From: Paracentrotus lividus
Taxonomy: Eukaryota; Echinodermata; Echinoidea; Camarodonta; Echinidae
Direction of reading: 5' to 3'
DNA length: 64,000 nt
Assembly: GCA_940671915.1 (NCBI GenBank)
Contig: CALNVZ010002100.1
Span: 71,011,672-71,075,671, forward strand
Shown here: positions 46,504-59,200 of the stretch, piece by piece
How the letters are laid out: each line of letters starts with the position of its first letter
Position numbering within the stretch: position 1 is the first letter of the stretch
Notes under the pieces: generated by a model
What the model saw: only the letters and a program-made list of their open reading frames with translations
Told to the model about the DNA's origin: nothing
Databases searched by the model: none
Program-made: the position numbers and the translations under genes

Positions 46504-48716
46504 GTAAGTATGCATAGTTGGTTTTGATATTGCTTTTAGACTGTTGCTTATAAAGGTTGGATATTTTTTGTGTGCTCCAGCAACATATTTTTGCTCCGGC
46601 TTTAATTTCTTGAAGTTGTTTATCCCTGCTTCCAGTTATCGGGACTCTGCATATCTTGGACGTTCCCCCAACCATTCCCGTACAACGAAAAGAAAAAAAC
46701 TTTGTCAACCCTCAAAATGCAATTTTTTGACATTTCCCCCCTCATTGTCAGGCCCCTTATTCGTTTACCCCGCTGACCAAGGCCCCCTCCATCCTACCCC
46801 CGCCATACACGTCTAAAGTGTAGAATTATTATTGTTCTTTACGTCAAATCAAAGTTTTGGGTCACAGTCTTTGTTCTCTTGTCTAGGGGAGGGGTTAAAG
46901 TAAAAAGTGAGATCGGTGAAAATTTGAAATATTTTATCCTACCTTTATGGTCAAAACAAAGAAAATTAAAAGCAACCATGAAGACTTATATTGACAAGGT
47001 TGTAAACGGTGACTGTAGTCTTTTTTTCCTTCATGATTTATGTTTGCCTGAGATTCTACAAAACATTTTTGGGAAGATAGAAATTTCCACCTTGTAAAAA
47101 TGAATAAAATCAATTTTAAGCAACAATCGAAATAAACTTTCACCCTTCTCCTAGACAATAAATCGAAGTCTGTGACAATAAACCTAGATTTAACTTAAAG
47201 AAAAATATCAACCCTAGCAGTCGCGTTTCGTGGGGGTGGGACTGAGGGGACCTTGGTCAGCCGGGTAAAAAAAAAAGGGGGGACCACAAAATGAGAAAAA
47301 AAAAAGAAGACAAAAATATGCATTGTGGGGGTTGACAAACTTTTTTTTTTCAATACCCGTGATTGGTTGAGAGGGGGGGGGGGGGGCGTACTCCTGATAC
47401 ACTTATCAACCACCAACAATGATTTAATCAATAATTGGTTCAGCCAAAATATTGAAATTTTGCAATCAAAGCAATACATATATTTATGTACAAAATCGTA
47501 CAAGTTAATGTCCCCATCTACGCTTATCTGCGCTTATGCACTGTTTATGCATTGGGGGCCATAATTACCCCAACTCACACTATCAATTTGACCCCCCTTT
47601 ACAGCTCTACTATTGAAGATATTCAGGTGGAAGTTTTTCTGTTGTGTTTTTTACTTCCTATTGTTTCAGTTTCAATCAAAATTTCATCTTAAATGATCTT
47701 AATTAATGATATCACACTCCACATAAACAGCAAACTTGCCAATTTCCAACGAACAGAATTGTCATTGCCGTACATTTTAGGCTCCCCTAAGCACAAAATT
47801 TCATGTAAATGGCTTATTTTTCTCATATGATAGTAGGAAGAGTTTATAGCTAGGCATGTGTAAAAATTAAATTATCATTGTGTAATGCAGCAAAGAATTA
47901 TAAGCTCTCAAAGACAAAGGGGCCATAATTATCCCAGGGCCATAATTACCCCAGTCTCTCCTATACATATTAATGTCTGACGTCAATATTAATGGCTGTG
48001 TATTACCGTAATTTAGTATTTTCGGCCCTTTTCCTGCTCATAGAAAGTTTATATTCAGCGTTATGCAAATGTAATATATTATTAAATGTTAGTGTTACTT
48101 TTATCATTATCAAAATATGTCTGATCCTATAGGTATACCGAAAAGTGGTGATCACTCTGTGTACTTCAGCTCCAGAATCTAGCATCCGTGCATTCATGGA
48201 GGAACTAACATGTGAACTGGACGGGCTGGTGAAGGAGGTCAAATATCAACAACTTCCTTACAATAATGTCGAGAAGTTCAGCTTTAGAGAAAAGGAGATT
48301 GATGTCATGATACTCTGTCATTCAATTCATAACAGAAGGTTTGCAATAACTGACGTCATGGATGCACTTTACACAGAATTCCTTCCCAAAGCTGCAAGGG
48401 AAATAGGTAGGATTCTTGCTTGTCTCATAACTCGTACATTCTGCGAAGGCTATCCTCTCTTTTTTTTTAAATAGAAATTGATATTGGAATAATATCAATG
48501 ACGGACATCAATATTCTTTGTTGAAATTACATAATGCTCCCATATAATTCCAGACTAGACTCTCTTTCTCCGTCTCTCTACTTGTAGGCCCCTATATTTT
48601 TTTTCCCTTTCATTTTTTACGTAGGTCGTTTTCTTTCACATTTTATCTCCCCCTCTCTCTAATGTCTGCCTTTCTCTGTAACTATATCCTTTTTTTTAAA
48701 AACTCTAATATCTTTC

Positions 48717-48756
<40 letters not shown>

Positions 48757-49127
48757 CCTCTCTCTCCCTCCCTTTCCTATATATTATAATTCCAGGAAAA
48801 GAGAAAGTTGGTGTGATCGTGCATGACATGCCTCTTGAGACTATCCTCGATGATGCAAAGTACGAGCAAAAGATGAATTCTTTTCGTCATCAGCAACCAA
48901 CTACCTTCCAGAATGCATCAATGGTGTTCATCAGCGGACAGCTAGCAACCAACCCTGCACAACTCGGACCAGGAAATTGGACAGTGCTGAAGACTTTTAT
49001 CGCAAGAACATCAAGATTCTCTGAGGCACCTCCAGCCAAAGCGTTGAGGAAAGTAATAGTCCCAGCGCTTCTTATTTTTGCGATTATAGTTGCGCTTGTT
49101 GTAGGAATCAGTGTTGGACTATCGTAA
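46453..49127 (+). CDS. Orphan alpha/beta protein with C-terminal membrane anchor (paralogue 1)
   Basis: Three exons: 46453-46503, 48133-48406 and 48796-49127, phases 0 and 1, total 218 residues. I do not recognise the family. The visible pattern is: a short N-tail (MEMSKLHKDYQHIVESQ), a strand VVITLCTSAPE, a helix, a strand (VKYQQLPYNNVEKF), then IDVMILCHSIHNRRF, a helix (DALYTEFLPKAAREIG), a strand KVGVIVHDMP, and SMVFISGQLA. It ends in a hydrophobic segment (VIVPALLIFAIIVALVVGIS). Alternating strands and helices suggest a Rossmann- or flavodoxin-like domain, with the last ~22 residues anchoring it in a membrane (tail-anchored, no signal peptide). Start ATG is in ACCATTATGG context. A paralogue with the same intron phases lies at 53214-61802. 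Confidence 0.75.
46670..47375. mobile_element. Inverted-repeat element in intron 1 of orphan paralogue 1
   Basis: The left arm 46670-46810 (ACTTTGTCAACCCTCAAAAT, GCTGACCAAGGCCCCCTCC) is the inverse of the right arm 47235-47375 (GGGGACCTTGGTCAGCCGGG, GTTGACAAACTTT). The arms are about 140 bp, with G/C and A/T runs that differ between copies A (near 31.96-32.71 kb) and B. No coding capacity. Confidence 0.55.
48133..48406 (+). CDS. Orphan paralogue 1, exon 2
   Basis: 274 nt reading VYRKVVITLCTSAPESSIRA, FMEELTCELDGLVKEVKYQQ, LPYNNVEKFSFREKEIDVMI, LCHSIHNRRFAITDVMDALY and TEFLPKAAREI plus one base. Acceptor CCTATAG, donor GTAGGA. It is about 40 % identical by eye to the matching exon of paralogue 2. 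Confidence 0.8.
48715..48775 (+). repeat. (TC)n microsatellite before exon 3 of paralogue 1
   Basis: A near-pure CT run ending some 20 bp before the exon-3 acceptor. It could act as an extended pyrimidine tract. The matching stretch of copy A (34.11-34.17 kb) is interrupted and shorter. Confidence 0.7.
48796..49127 (+). CDS. Orphan paralogue 1, exon 3 with membrane anchor
   Basis: Follows a long TC-rich tract. It reads KEKVGVIVHDMPLETILDDA, SFRHQQPTTFQNASMVFISG, a linker, RFSEAPPAKALRKVIV and then the hydrophobic tail to GISVGLS and TAA. The last bases, TATC-GTAAGT, also form a consensus splice donor that overlaps the stop codon. Confidence 0.8.
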
Positions 49128-49397
49128 GTTCTACAACGAGAACTTGATTAAGAAAGATATGAATTATGATACATGAAGTGGAGATCGGAGGTCCAATATG
49201 TAATCAATATTCGAATAACATGCATGATGGTGGGGTTAGGTCGTATAACATGGATCCGTCATCCGTTCATAATCTTCCTCCTTCAAATTCTCTAAAGGCC
49301 CTAAACTCCGGATTTTAGGCGATTTTTTCTACATTAAGAGGGGAAGGGGCAGGCCGGCTAGCCCCCCCCCCGGATACGCACCTGATGTCACTAACAA

Positions 49398-50449
49398 CAG
49401 GGGCGTATCCAGGATTTCCCAATAGGGGGGGGGGCGCAAGGAAATTTTTATCGCCGTCAGGGGAAGGGGGAGGGGGTTCCTTCTAATTCATATTGTACAT
49501 GAAATTCCACATTTTTTTTCAATTATCACAAAAGTTACATAGTTTCTATACCCTAAGACAATGTATGTTGCGTAAGAACCTATTTATGTGTGCATTATAT
49601 ACCCTTCTGAATTGGAATCTGCGAGCGCGAAACGAGAGTCGAAAATGTTGAGGGTTTTAAAGTTATATGAAATAAATAAAGGGGCATTTTCTAGTTCTAG
49701 AAAATGGTAGATTATTGTGTATAATAGACCCAATTTAGTATCCGCGAGCGCGAAGCGCGAGCTGAAAATTTTTAAAGGTAAAAATTGGAGTTATTATTTG
49801 TGCATTATGATTTGGTATCAGCGAGCGCGAAGTGCGAGCCGAAAATTTGGGTTTAAAATTTTTTTAAGGTAAAATTTAGAACTATTATTGTGCATTTGAT
49901 TTGGTGTCAGCGAGCGCGAAGCGCGAGCCGAAAATTTGGGGTTTAGAATTTTTTAAAGGTAAAATTAGAGTTATTATTGTGCATTTGATTTGGCATCAGC
50001 GAGCGCGAAGCGCGAGCCAAAAATTTGGGGTTCAAAAAGTATTTTGAATTAATAAAGGGGTACTTTCTAATAAACCCATGAGGCCAACTATGTTTCCCAG
50101 GAGGCCGAGGGCCCAGGAGGCAGAGGGTCCAAGAGGCCTCTTTTCTTTGTGAAATTTTGAAACTTTAGTTTTAAAATATTTTTACTTTTCGTCACTAATG
50201 TATTTCTTTTTCTTAAAAAAAGGGCGTTTGAGCAATTATTGCAAAATACAATATGAGAAAAGTCGGCCTCGTGAGCCCTCCCCACATTAAAGGCCTTAGT
50301 TATGGTCGTTTAGAACCAAATAAAGCCTATTTCGGCTTTTATTGAATAAAGTTGGGCGAAAATTGTACAAGCATCGAGCCTTATTCCCTTCTCTTTCTTT
50401 CTTTTTCTTCTTTTCTTTTTCTTTTTCCTTCTTTCTCCCTTTTTCTCCT

Positions 50450-50486
<37 letters not shown>

Positions 50487-50537
50487 TCGGCCAATAGGGG
50501 GGGGCGCGCGCCTGTTGCGCCCCCGGATACGCCCCTG
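49398..50537. mobile_element. TIR element with CAGGGGCGTATCC ends (hAT-type ends)
   Basis: CAGGGGCGTATCCAGGATTT starts at 49398 and CCCCCGGATACGCCCCTG ends at 50537. CAGxGGCG ends are common in animal hAT-type elements. A second partial end (GGATACGCACCTG) lies just outside at 49373-49385. It contains the ~82-bp tandem array. The copy-A equivalent is about 34.81-35.98 kb. Confidence 0.6.
49619..50045 (+). repeat. ~82-bp tandem array with CGCGAAGCGCG core
   Basis: Four to five units, each with GCGAGCGCGAAGCGCGAGC, then GAAAATTT, TTTAAAGGTAAAATT and TTATTGTGCATTTGATTTGG. The first unit is diverged. The GC palindrome CGCGAAGCGCG contrasts with the AT-rich remainder. Copy A has the same array at 35.03-35.46 kb. 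Confidence 0.7.
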
Positions 50538-51168
50538 AACAAGCCGCTATTATTGCCTCTTAAGGTGACCTCTTTAAATAGAAACCTTTCCAGTATGCTA
50601 AAAAGAACTTAATGTAAAATTGTTCTTCACCATACGATGCGTCTGTCCCCAAACAGAGGTATACTATATATTTAATACAGTCAAGGGTATCCAATCATTC
50701 TGGAGCTGTGCATGGGAGTCATTTCACTCTACTTTCCCCCAACTTGCAATTTACACAGTGGCCATATTCTGGGTTAGATAATGTGGTTACTGGAAAGTCA
50801 TACGGTATCAAATGAAAATATTTAAATAAAATTAATTGAAGATTGACATAATTTTATGTACTTTATGATTTTTTTCGCCTTCCCAAATCGGGAATATTGT
50901 CATCCCACAGAGTGAGTCAATAAAAACGTCCCACCATTTTGAAGTTGTCTTGTGAAAAGCATTAAGATTTAATCATGGGTAATTATTGGTAGAACCATCC
51001 TCCTAGCATATGTTGGTACCATTTTTATTTGGATCTTGGCACGGACAATCTTCAGAAGACGGTAAAATCTCACCTGCGCCAAGTGGCTGGGTGAAGATAA
51101 ACAAATTGACAATTTATTTCTTATGTGCACACAAGCAATAAATTCTCAACGCACCCACCCACACGTAC

Positions 51169-51560
51169 CCTCATTTACACATACACACACACACACACAT
51201 ACACACCCGCACCCTCACCACATACACGGCATTCACACACACTCACATACACCCTCCACACACACACACTATCTCGTCCACACCAGCATACACAAACACA
51301 AACACACACACACACACAAACATTCACACCCACACCCTTAACAAACACACCCACACACATAGGCCTATACACACCCTCACTCACACTTATAAACAGTTGT
51401 TAGTCCCAAACATTCAGTGATGGTCTTGGTAAACAAAACATCAAAAGGAGAAATGTTATTGTGAATTCTTTACTGTGCGTGTGGGTGCGTGTGAGATAAT
51501 GTGTATGTGTGTGTGTGGAAGGAGAGGTGTTTGTGTGTGTGTGGGTATGTGTGTTAACAT
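51169..51560. repeat. (CA)n tract followed by (GT)n tract
   Basis: Interrupted ACAC-rich sequence at 51169-51375, then GTGT-rich sequence at 51476-51560, and a third GT-rich patch at 51743-51782. The opposite phases could fold on one strand. Copy A has the same at 36.60-36.84 and 36.93-37.25 kb. Confidence 0.75.
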
Positions 51561-52199
51561 ATTCTAAATCTTCATCCATCTATTTGGCGCAGATGAGATT
51601 TACTCAGTCATGTGTGCAAAGATCCAAATGAAAAGGGTACCAACAAATGCTGGGAGTATGACTCTACCAATTAAGACTTATCATGAAACTCATGATTACA
51701 TGTTTATGCTTCGAACAAGACAACTTCAAAATGCCTTTGGGACTTTGTGTGTGGGTGTGGGTGTTTGTGTGTGTGTGCGCGCCCCAGAAAATACTCCCCT
51801 ATTTTTTTTTTTTTTTTTGTAATTTGCTGGCTAGCTGCCCCTCCTATTTTCGAATCATCGGTGGCACGCCCGCCGCTGTTTGCATTAAAGGGAATGTCCA
51901 CCTTGAAATTCAGCCTTTATGAAATCGACCTATTCCTTCATTCATAACTACGAAAATGAGAAAAAATTATGAAATTTACAAAATATGACATGGTGGAAAA
52001 TAAGCTCGTAATTAAGCGATGTCACAATATAACAATTAATTGTCATGGATTTTCGTCACACTCACACTGATGATAATAAAACATAATAGTAATCAACAAT
52101 AATAATATGGTTATATGTTTACATGCCCTGAATGTACAATCTAATTTATGCAAACCTCCTGTTTTCTTTGTTTACTTACCCACGCTGTAATATTTAACC

Positions 52200-52545
52200 A
52201 TGTTTAATGTCCATTGTACTTTGCTTAGGCTTAATCATGACATTTATTACCCAAATCTCAAATCAACAGCTTTTCAATACATCTAATACCCATATATTGT
52301 ATCTTTATTGATTATATTTTTGTCATGGTAAATTTAATTTATTTCTCTGATTTCTGTGGAACTTGCTCATTTTGTATTAACCATAATATTTTTGTACTGA
52401 TATCTCCATTTTAAGTTATGTTTTAGTTTTATTATTTATGAGATTACTCTGTATTTTTATTGTATTGTAAACGGCCCCATTGTAAAACAGCCACAGCAGC
52501 TGAACTGGGTTTTTACCATAAATAAATAAATGAATCAATCAATTT
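52200..52545 (+). mobile_element. Probable 3' end of a non-LTR retrotransposon
   Basis: GGCCCCATTGTAAAACAGCC, then CAGCTGAACTGGGTTTTTAC and a tail of TAAATAAATAAATGAATCAA. A GC-rich 3' stub closed by short A-rich tandem words is typical of CR1/L2-type LINE tails. No reverse transcriptase is seen. The copy-A version is at 37.69-38.03 kb. Confidence 0.45.
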
Positions 52546-53213
52546 CTGTGAATTCATCATTTTTTACCAGTGTAAAAACAAATTTCCGTTTGGACCATAA
52601 ATACATGATTTCAATTTCAATTTCAATAACATCTTCTTTACCGAGGGTAAATTTTGACAACCTGAATGAGGCGCAATAAATGGGGAGCTATGGCCTCATT
52701 AATGTTATCTGCATTAATCTATTCGAGCAAGGTATGCCTTTTTATATTCATAAAACCACGCACAACAATAAACCATGGAAAAGCGTAAGCTCGATCGTCA
52801 CGGGGATTCCCCGATTCGGTCACATGACTACAAAGTCATGTTAGTTTGCTGGTATCAACCCGGATATAGTATATAGACTAGAACTGCTTATTATTGACTC
52901 CGTATGCGTTCTATACGTCAAGCATTAGAGAGTGTTGACTTTCCTGACATTTTCTAGGGATAATTTTATATTTACTAAGTTATACATCTGCTGACATTAC
53001 CATTGTGGAGCAGGCGCATTTTAAGGGAGTCTAAAGTCATGAAAGTTCAAATATATAATGGTGTTCCAAACCAGTGGAACATTAATATTGTAAAAACTGT
53101 GTATTTGTGATTTTGGAGGTTTTACTGACATCATGAACATATGGTGTGGTTCTTAAGGGGAAAACAAACACTTAAAAGTGTAGAATCATATACGAAAACA
53201 GCACAACGAAGTG

Positions 53214-53228
53214 ATGGGTTCTGCTGGG
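53214..53228 (+). CDS. Orphan paralogue 2, candidate exon 1
   Basis: ATGGGTTCTGCTGGG before GTAAGTTTTT gives MGSAG in phase 0, as the next exon requires. Choice of this ATG rests only on position, donor strength and phase. Confidence 0.4.
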
Positions 53229-56200
53229 GTAAGTTTTTAACAATTCAGTATTGATTTTAATTCTTCTTAAAAGCATGTCACTTGTGAATTAAGATTTCAT
53301 ACAGTCATAACAGTCATGTTAGATTCGCGATGTATTCAAATTCCATGGCATAGCCCTGCGGTAGATTACGCGTGAACTCGTATAAGGAGCGGGAGTACAC
53401 ACTTTTTGAACTTATTTTGGGATTTTCTTCTCTTTTTTTTTCTTCTTTTTTTAAACGACAGCAAAAGAGTGCAACATCCTATGTAGCTTTTTTTTAAAGT
53501 TTTAATGTACACACTCATTCAATGCAGTGCAATATATTCTATTTTCTAATGAATTGACGGGTCAGATTATTAGTATTCATATTAACAGGGGGCGGGGGGG
53601 GGGGGAGAAAAAGATAAGGAAATGGAAAAAAATAATAACTTAAAAACTGGAGTTATGGAGGCCTCGGAATTTGGACCACAAGTCATCAATGTTTTGACCT
53701 AGTAGAGCAAGCAACAACAAAAGGGCATTCATATTCTGTTTTGTTAAACGATCGCAAGAAATTAATTTAAAATTGTCAACTCGCTAAAGATTTATTTTTC
53801 CTTTCCTTCCCCCTCATAAATAGGAATCCATTCCGCTGATCTCTCCGTTAACACCACCAAAGAAACGAGTGGATGTAGTGGTTTGTAGTTGCAGCCAATC
53901 AAATAATGTGGAGGGGATCATCCAAATGATTAGACGAGACATGATGGATGTTGTTGAGAGTGTGCGGTTCGAGCCCCTCCCTTATAACATCAGAGAAATG
54001 AACGCATTTGATTTCAGTGGGATAGATGTATTACTTCTGTGTCATTCTATTGACAATAGACGATTCTCGTTGACCAACGTTACAGACGCCCTTTATGATG
54101 GCTTTTTAGTCAGAGCGAGCTGGTATTTAGGTAGGAGCATGCCGTCGATACCATTAAAGGAGAATGAAACCCTAGGATTCAGTTGAATCGTATGAAACGA
54201 AAAAAAAAATCAAAGAAACAGATTAAAGAAAGTTTGAGAACAATTGAATAAATAATAAGAAAGTTATGTGCATTCAATGTTGTAATCACTAACGGTATGG
54301 AGATCCTCACACTGGCAACAGGCCCAAGATGTGTGATGTCACACATGAACAACTCTCCCATAAGACATACACAAAAATACTAAAAATTTCTTCTTTTCCC
54401 TCACTCTAATGGTAGTACAGACTCTCCACACATGGTTATATTTTGTGAACTCGTATTACATGTCCTTCCATGAAAAGAATCTCAGATCTTTTAACGGAAT
54501 TAATAAAAAAAAAGACAATTTGAGTGAAATATGTACAAAAGTAATGGGGAAGTTGTTCATGTATGACATCACTCATCTTGGGCCCATTTACCCTAGGAGC
54601 CAAGGGCCTTTAATCAAAATTTTTGCCGGGGAAGGTTTGAAGGTCCTATCTGAGGTAAAATTTTGCGCTGATTCCAAAAATGTGAGTCTTACTGTCCGTA
54701 TCCATGACACTTCGACCATTTTGGTCACTTGTGGTCAAGGGTATTTTATTTCTATAATTTTTGCCGATAAATGGGATTTAAAAAACCTATCTGTCACATG
54801 AAAACAACTTAGCAAATTCACCCATCAAAAACTAAAGAACGAACGGACTCAAAAGTGTTCTATAATATATGATAGCCGGGAATCATGATTGTGTTTAATA
54901 TTCCAATATTCCAAAAATCAATTCCAATACGTTGTGCGTGGTCTATCTGTGCGCCTCAGTACGTCGCTATTAGCTAAGAGGAGACGTCACAATATAACGC
55001 GAACTACAAACAAGAATAATTATCAGAATATCATAGTCATATCATAAACAATGAACTGCTTTTTATAAATTAGTTTTAAATGTCATTAATTGAACCCGTC
55101 AGTACAGAATATAATCACAATTCCAAGATGATTATGTCAAGATGTACTTATAGTAGTTTCAAAAGATATGCTCAAACATCGTTGCAAGAACTGTTGTGCT
55201 CATTCTCTCATTCAATTAAATGTGTCTAAATACATACTTGAAATTGCTCGGTTAAGCGTTGATAGTTAAGCTGATTTACACTGGGTTAGTCTACGAATGA
55301 TTGGAGGTGGAAAGCTTTACTGGCATAGTCACTGGAAGTCAACGACGTGACGTATAAGACTGGACTTCTCAGTGAAGAGTATTTACGGTGTCGTAGCTTC
55401 GACGTCGATATAAAGTTGTTGGATCCTAGTTGGGTGGGGTGCGTCTCCTGCCCCAGACTATTTGCATCTAAAAATAGATTTCTAAACAATTTCTACTATG
55501 CGGTTCTTGACTAACTAACCACTTATCATATATCTGAAATGGTTCACACAAATAAATGCAGTTCATCTTTAATAATAATTTTATATTTATATCCATTCTT
55601 ACACAAGTTCTTCTATGTTAAGACTTCCAAGATTCTGACTGAGAGTGATATTGTTCAAAGTTCAAAGATACATTTACTTAATATAATTAATTAATACATC
55701 TCAATCAACTATAATACCGTGACCTTTTTTTATTGTCACAATGATACATACACATTTATTTAATAATTTGCAAACTTCAAGATAATTAACTCACCGTTGG
55801 TGCTTTTTAGAAATACTTAATAAAAGTCGTCATAATGAAGATAAAATGCCTGTCATGGTAATTGCAGGTCTTTCCCTCTGTCTTGAAATAAAGTTGAAAC
55901 AAAACTCTTCAGTAACTTAGGTTGACAAACTCATGTTGAAATTAACTGAACTCAAAATTGGAGAGGCCTGACAAAAAGCTGCCTTCTCTTCTACAAGGCT
56001 GGGTGTGTCTGTTCAAAATCTCTTATACTTCTCCAGTGAACAAGCACCATTAAATCAATTGCATATAACACCTGAAAAATTCCTTCAAAACAAAGCTTAC
56101 CTGGCTGAATGAAATAAGGAATGTTTTAAACTAACTTCATTCTTCTAAACAACCACTTTCACACCAAAAGGATGAACCTTAGGCACGACCCTATCGTGCA

Positions 56201-59200
56201 CACATCTCATTATTGTGGAAACCCCTTTCACACTAGAAATTAAAACCTCTTCTACTTCTACACACCACACGACGGCACAACTCATACCTTCCTATATCCA
56301 TCAAAACAAAATAAGTGAATACAATCACTTCCACTGTGACACTATCTGATGTAAAAATGAGCGCTGCTTCTAGAAAAAGTAGTTTTATTGACTCTGTTGG
56401 TCATTAAAGGGGTCATTTTGGTCAATTTTGGCCAATACATGAAATTTTCATTGTTTTGGGGACCAAAATAAGACCAAAATGACCATCAGAGACATCCAAG
56501 TGATGGTTTTCCACCTCAAAACCATTAAAAAAAACTTCCTTGGGTCTTAAACAATAATTCCATACCATTTTCCTTAAACATTTGGACAGCCCTGGTCGTA
56601 CAGGCCAGTTTGACCGAAAGTGCCCATTTTGCAGTATTGCAGGATTTTGCTATACATGTATGTATTAGTGTATACAATGTGTATACATTTACATGTATTA
56701 TCCTTTCGTTCACACTCGTTTCATTAAGGAGTTGACTTGGGGTGGAGAAGTGGGAACGATTTATCCCCTGTAAAATTTGATGCAGATTTCACAAATAGAG
56801 GTCTTATTCAACCTACCCATAAGGTACTGGTCACTTATTGGTCACTTATTGGCCGAAGGTTGACCATTAGCCCAAATGAAATAAAATACTATTTACAATT
56901 TAAACAGCGCCCCAAACATAGTTATACTGCGTCTCTAAGCGCTTTGCAGACATTGTTATTATCCCGGTCATCGGAATCCGATTTACCCGCACACAACGTG
57001 TGCACGTTCTCCACTCCCTACCTAGCATTCCTGTCATGCACTATTAAAAGAAAAAAAGTGTGTGATATTTGTTTTCACAACAAAAGGCATGCACAAATAT
57101 GATAAGTCTGACAATCTATCTATCTATTCAATGTGATTTAATCATAGTAATGTCCACTTTAATTTGGCGGTTCTTACCATTTTGACCCACACTGACCTTT
57201 CCCACATGCGAATCATGTGGTCAACATTAAAGTGGGTCAGTGGTAACAACGGCCAAAGTGAATAAAAGTAATATACCCTTTAGTCTATAACGCAATACTT
57301 GTATCGAGTTTAATGTTTGTAAATGCTCATTCGCCTTAAAACTGATTATTTTCCCCAATCATTAAGTTTTGGTCATTTTGGCCGCTTTTTGGTCAAAGGA
57401 ACATGTACGTAAGCACTAATTTTATGCCATTTTTATTCTAAAAAGAATGAGATTTCAATCACTAAGCGTATATTGTACAATTGTATGTAAAGAATAACAA
57501 TTGTATAATCGTCATGATGGTGTAAGCAAAACAAAGTGAGAGTAAATTCCAAGCTGGTCATGCTAACTCAAGCTGACCAATTGTCATGATTGTATTATTT
57601 CCTTAGCAACATATATTGACTTGAATTATGTTTCATATGACTATTATATACATGTCCATGATCTGATGACGATTTGGAATATCGCAATTGAAGAAGAATG
57701 TCATGAAATATGTATTTCAATAACTTTCAATGACTTGACCATTATAGCAATGCCGGTTTTCATGTTGCTAGACATGTGTCATGAGTGAGTCCAGTGTCCT
57801 TAACCAGGGCTCTAGCAATGCATTCTTCTCAGGAAAGGCGGGGAGAATATCCTGGCAACTAATACGCGCATCAAGTAAATGAGAGCTACAGTTATTTGGT
57901 CAAGATCTTAGAGGATGTCCAGTGAGTCATCTCCATCTCTTGAAATGATAGAAGAAAGTGTCTACAACTTCTTCATGGTTGTCTTTGATCATTTCTGCCA
58001 AGACGCAACAGTGGCAAACAAGATGTCAATATTATTGTATGATGAATTGCACTGATGTGGTTGACATTATTTTCTGTTCATTAGAGCCGTTAAATTCATA
58101 TTTAGATCTTTTCACATTTTTGATAGATGAAACAATGAACGTCTTCGAGAACTGCAACAATTATGAGCGCCATCATGTGCCTACTATCTTGGGTCCTGTA
58201 CATGGATACAACTCTTCCTGGAATAAGGGAACAACTTGTACGAGATTGTTTATCTATGTCTTAGAAGTTGTCATCGATTTGTTTGCATGACAGCTAGTTG
58301 ACCAATCTGTGGATAACCATAATTGCTGTTACAGCATCTCGATGACCAAGCAGGGAATATATCCGCCAAAATCAGGGAGCAGGCTAGAAGCATTATTAGT
58401 CACTAACTTCTCTGAACTGGCGAAATCCTTCACTTAATTTTTAGCAAGGGTCTTTCTAACCTTGAAGGGTCATTGATCCCTGAAGGAATGAGTTTTGTAC
58501 CATTATTCAAGAGGCAAGAGGAACATGTTTAGCATGCCATTCTTCATATCACAGGGCATCTTTTTATCTCCTGCAAGAAAGCACAGTTCAGTATTATTGT
58601 TGAAAGACTCGGCAAAGGGAATCATTCTGGTGTCATATCTTGCACTCGATCAAGTCTCCATGGAACTTATTGTCCTTGGACCTACTAAGTTCATGGCTTT
58701 GATCAAGTGCTTCCTGATTTTGGTTGAAGGATGCAATGTTTGTTCGTTGAGATGCTGCATTGGCACTAATTGTTGTATCCAGATGAATTGATGACAACCT
58801 CACTAACATACAACCCATGTATTATTCCAGGGTGAGTGGTATTCCTGTACAGGAAACAAAGATAGTATATACAAGCACATAATGGCATGCTTAATTGTGG
58901 CAGATCGCTTCAAAGAAGACATTCATCGTTTCTCCTATCATGAATGTGAACAGATCAACATGGGTCTCATAGCTCTAATGAACAGTAAACACAGAGTAAA
59001 CCATGTCCACTAATTTCATCACAACCAAGATTTACGCCACGTTTGTTACCATGGTGTCTTTGCAGAAACGATCCAAGACATCCATGAAGGAGTTATAGAC
59101 ACTTTCTTCCATCCTTTCAGGAGATAATGACTGGAAATCCATCAATATCTTGAACAAATGACTGTAGCATTCATTTGCCTCTTCACGTTACAAGAAGAGT

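Larger units (their letters stand above)
45781..59107 (+). repeat. ~13.3-kb direct duplicate, copy B (better version)
   Basis: Same content as 31046-44706 but with open exons for both orphan genes. Even so, some parts (for example 54.85-55.5 kb) differ irregularly between copies, so B is not error-free. Confidence 0.85.

Noticed and set aside
51123-51403. His/Thr-rich open frames
   Set aside because: Simple-repeat (CA)n translation only.
58633-58818. Short minus-strand frame near the palindrome's centre
   Set aside because: No resemblance to known proteins and interrupted in the noisy duplicate.
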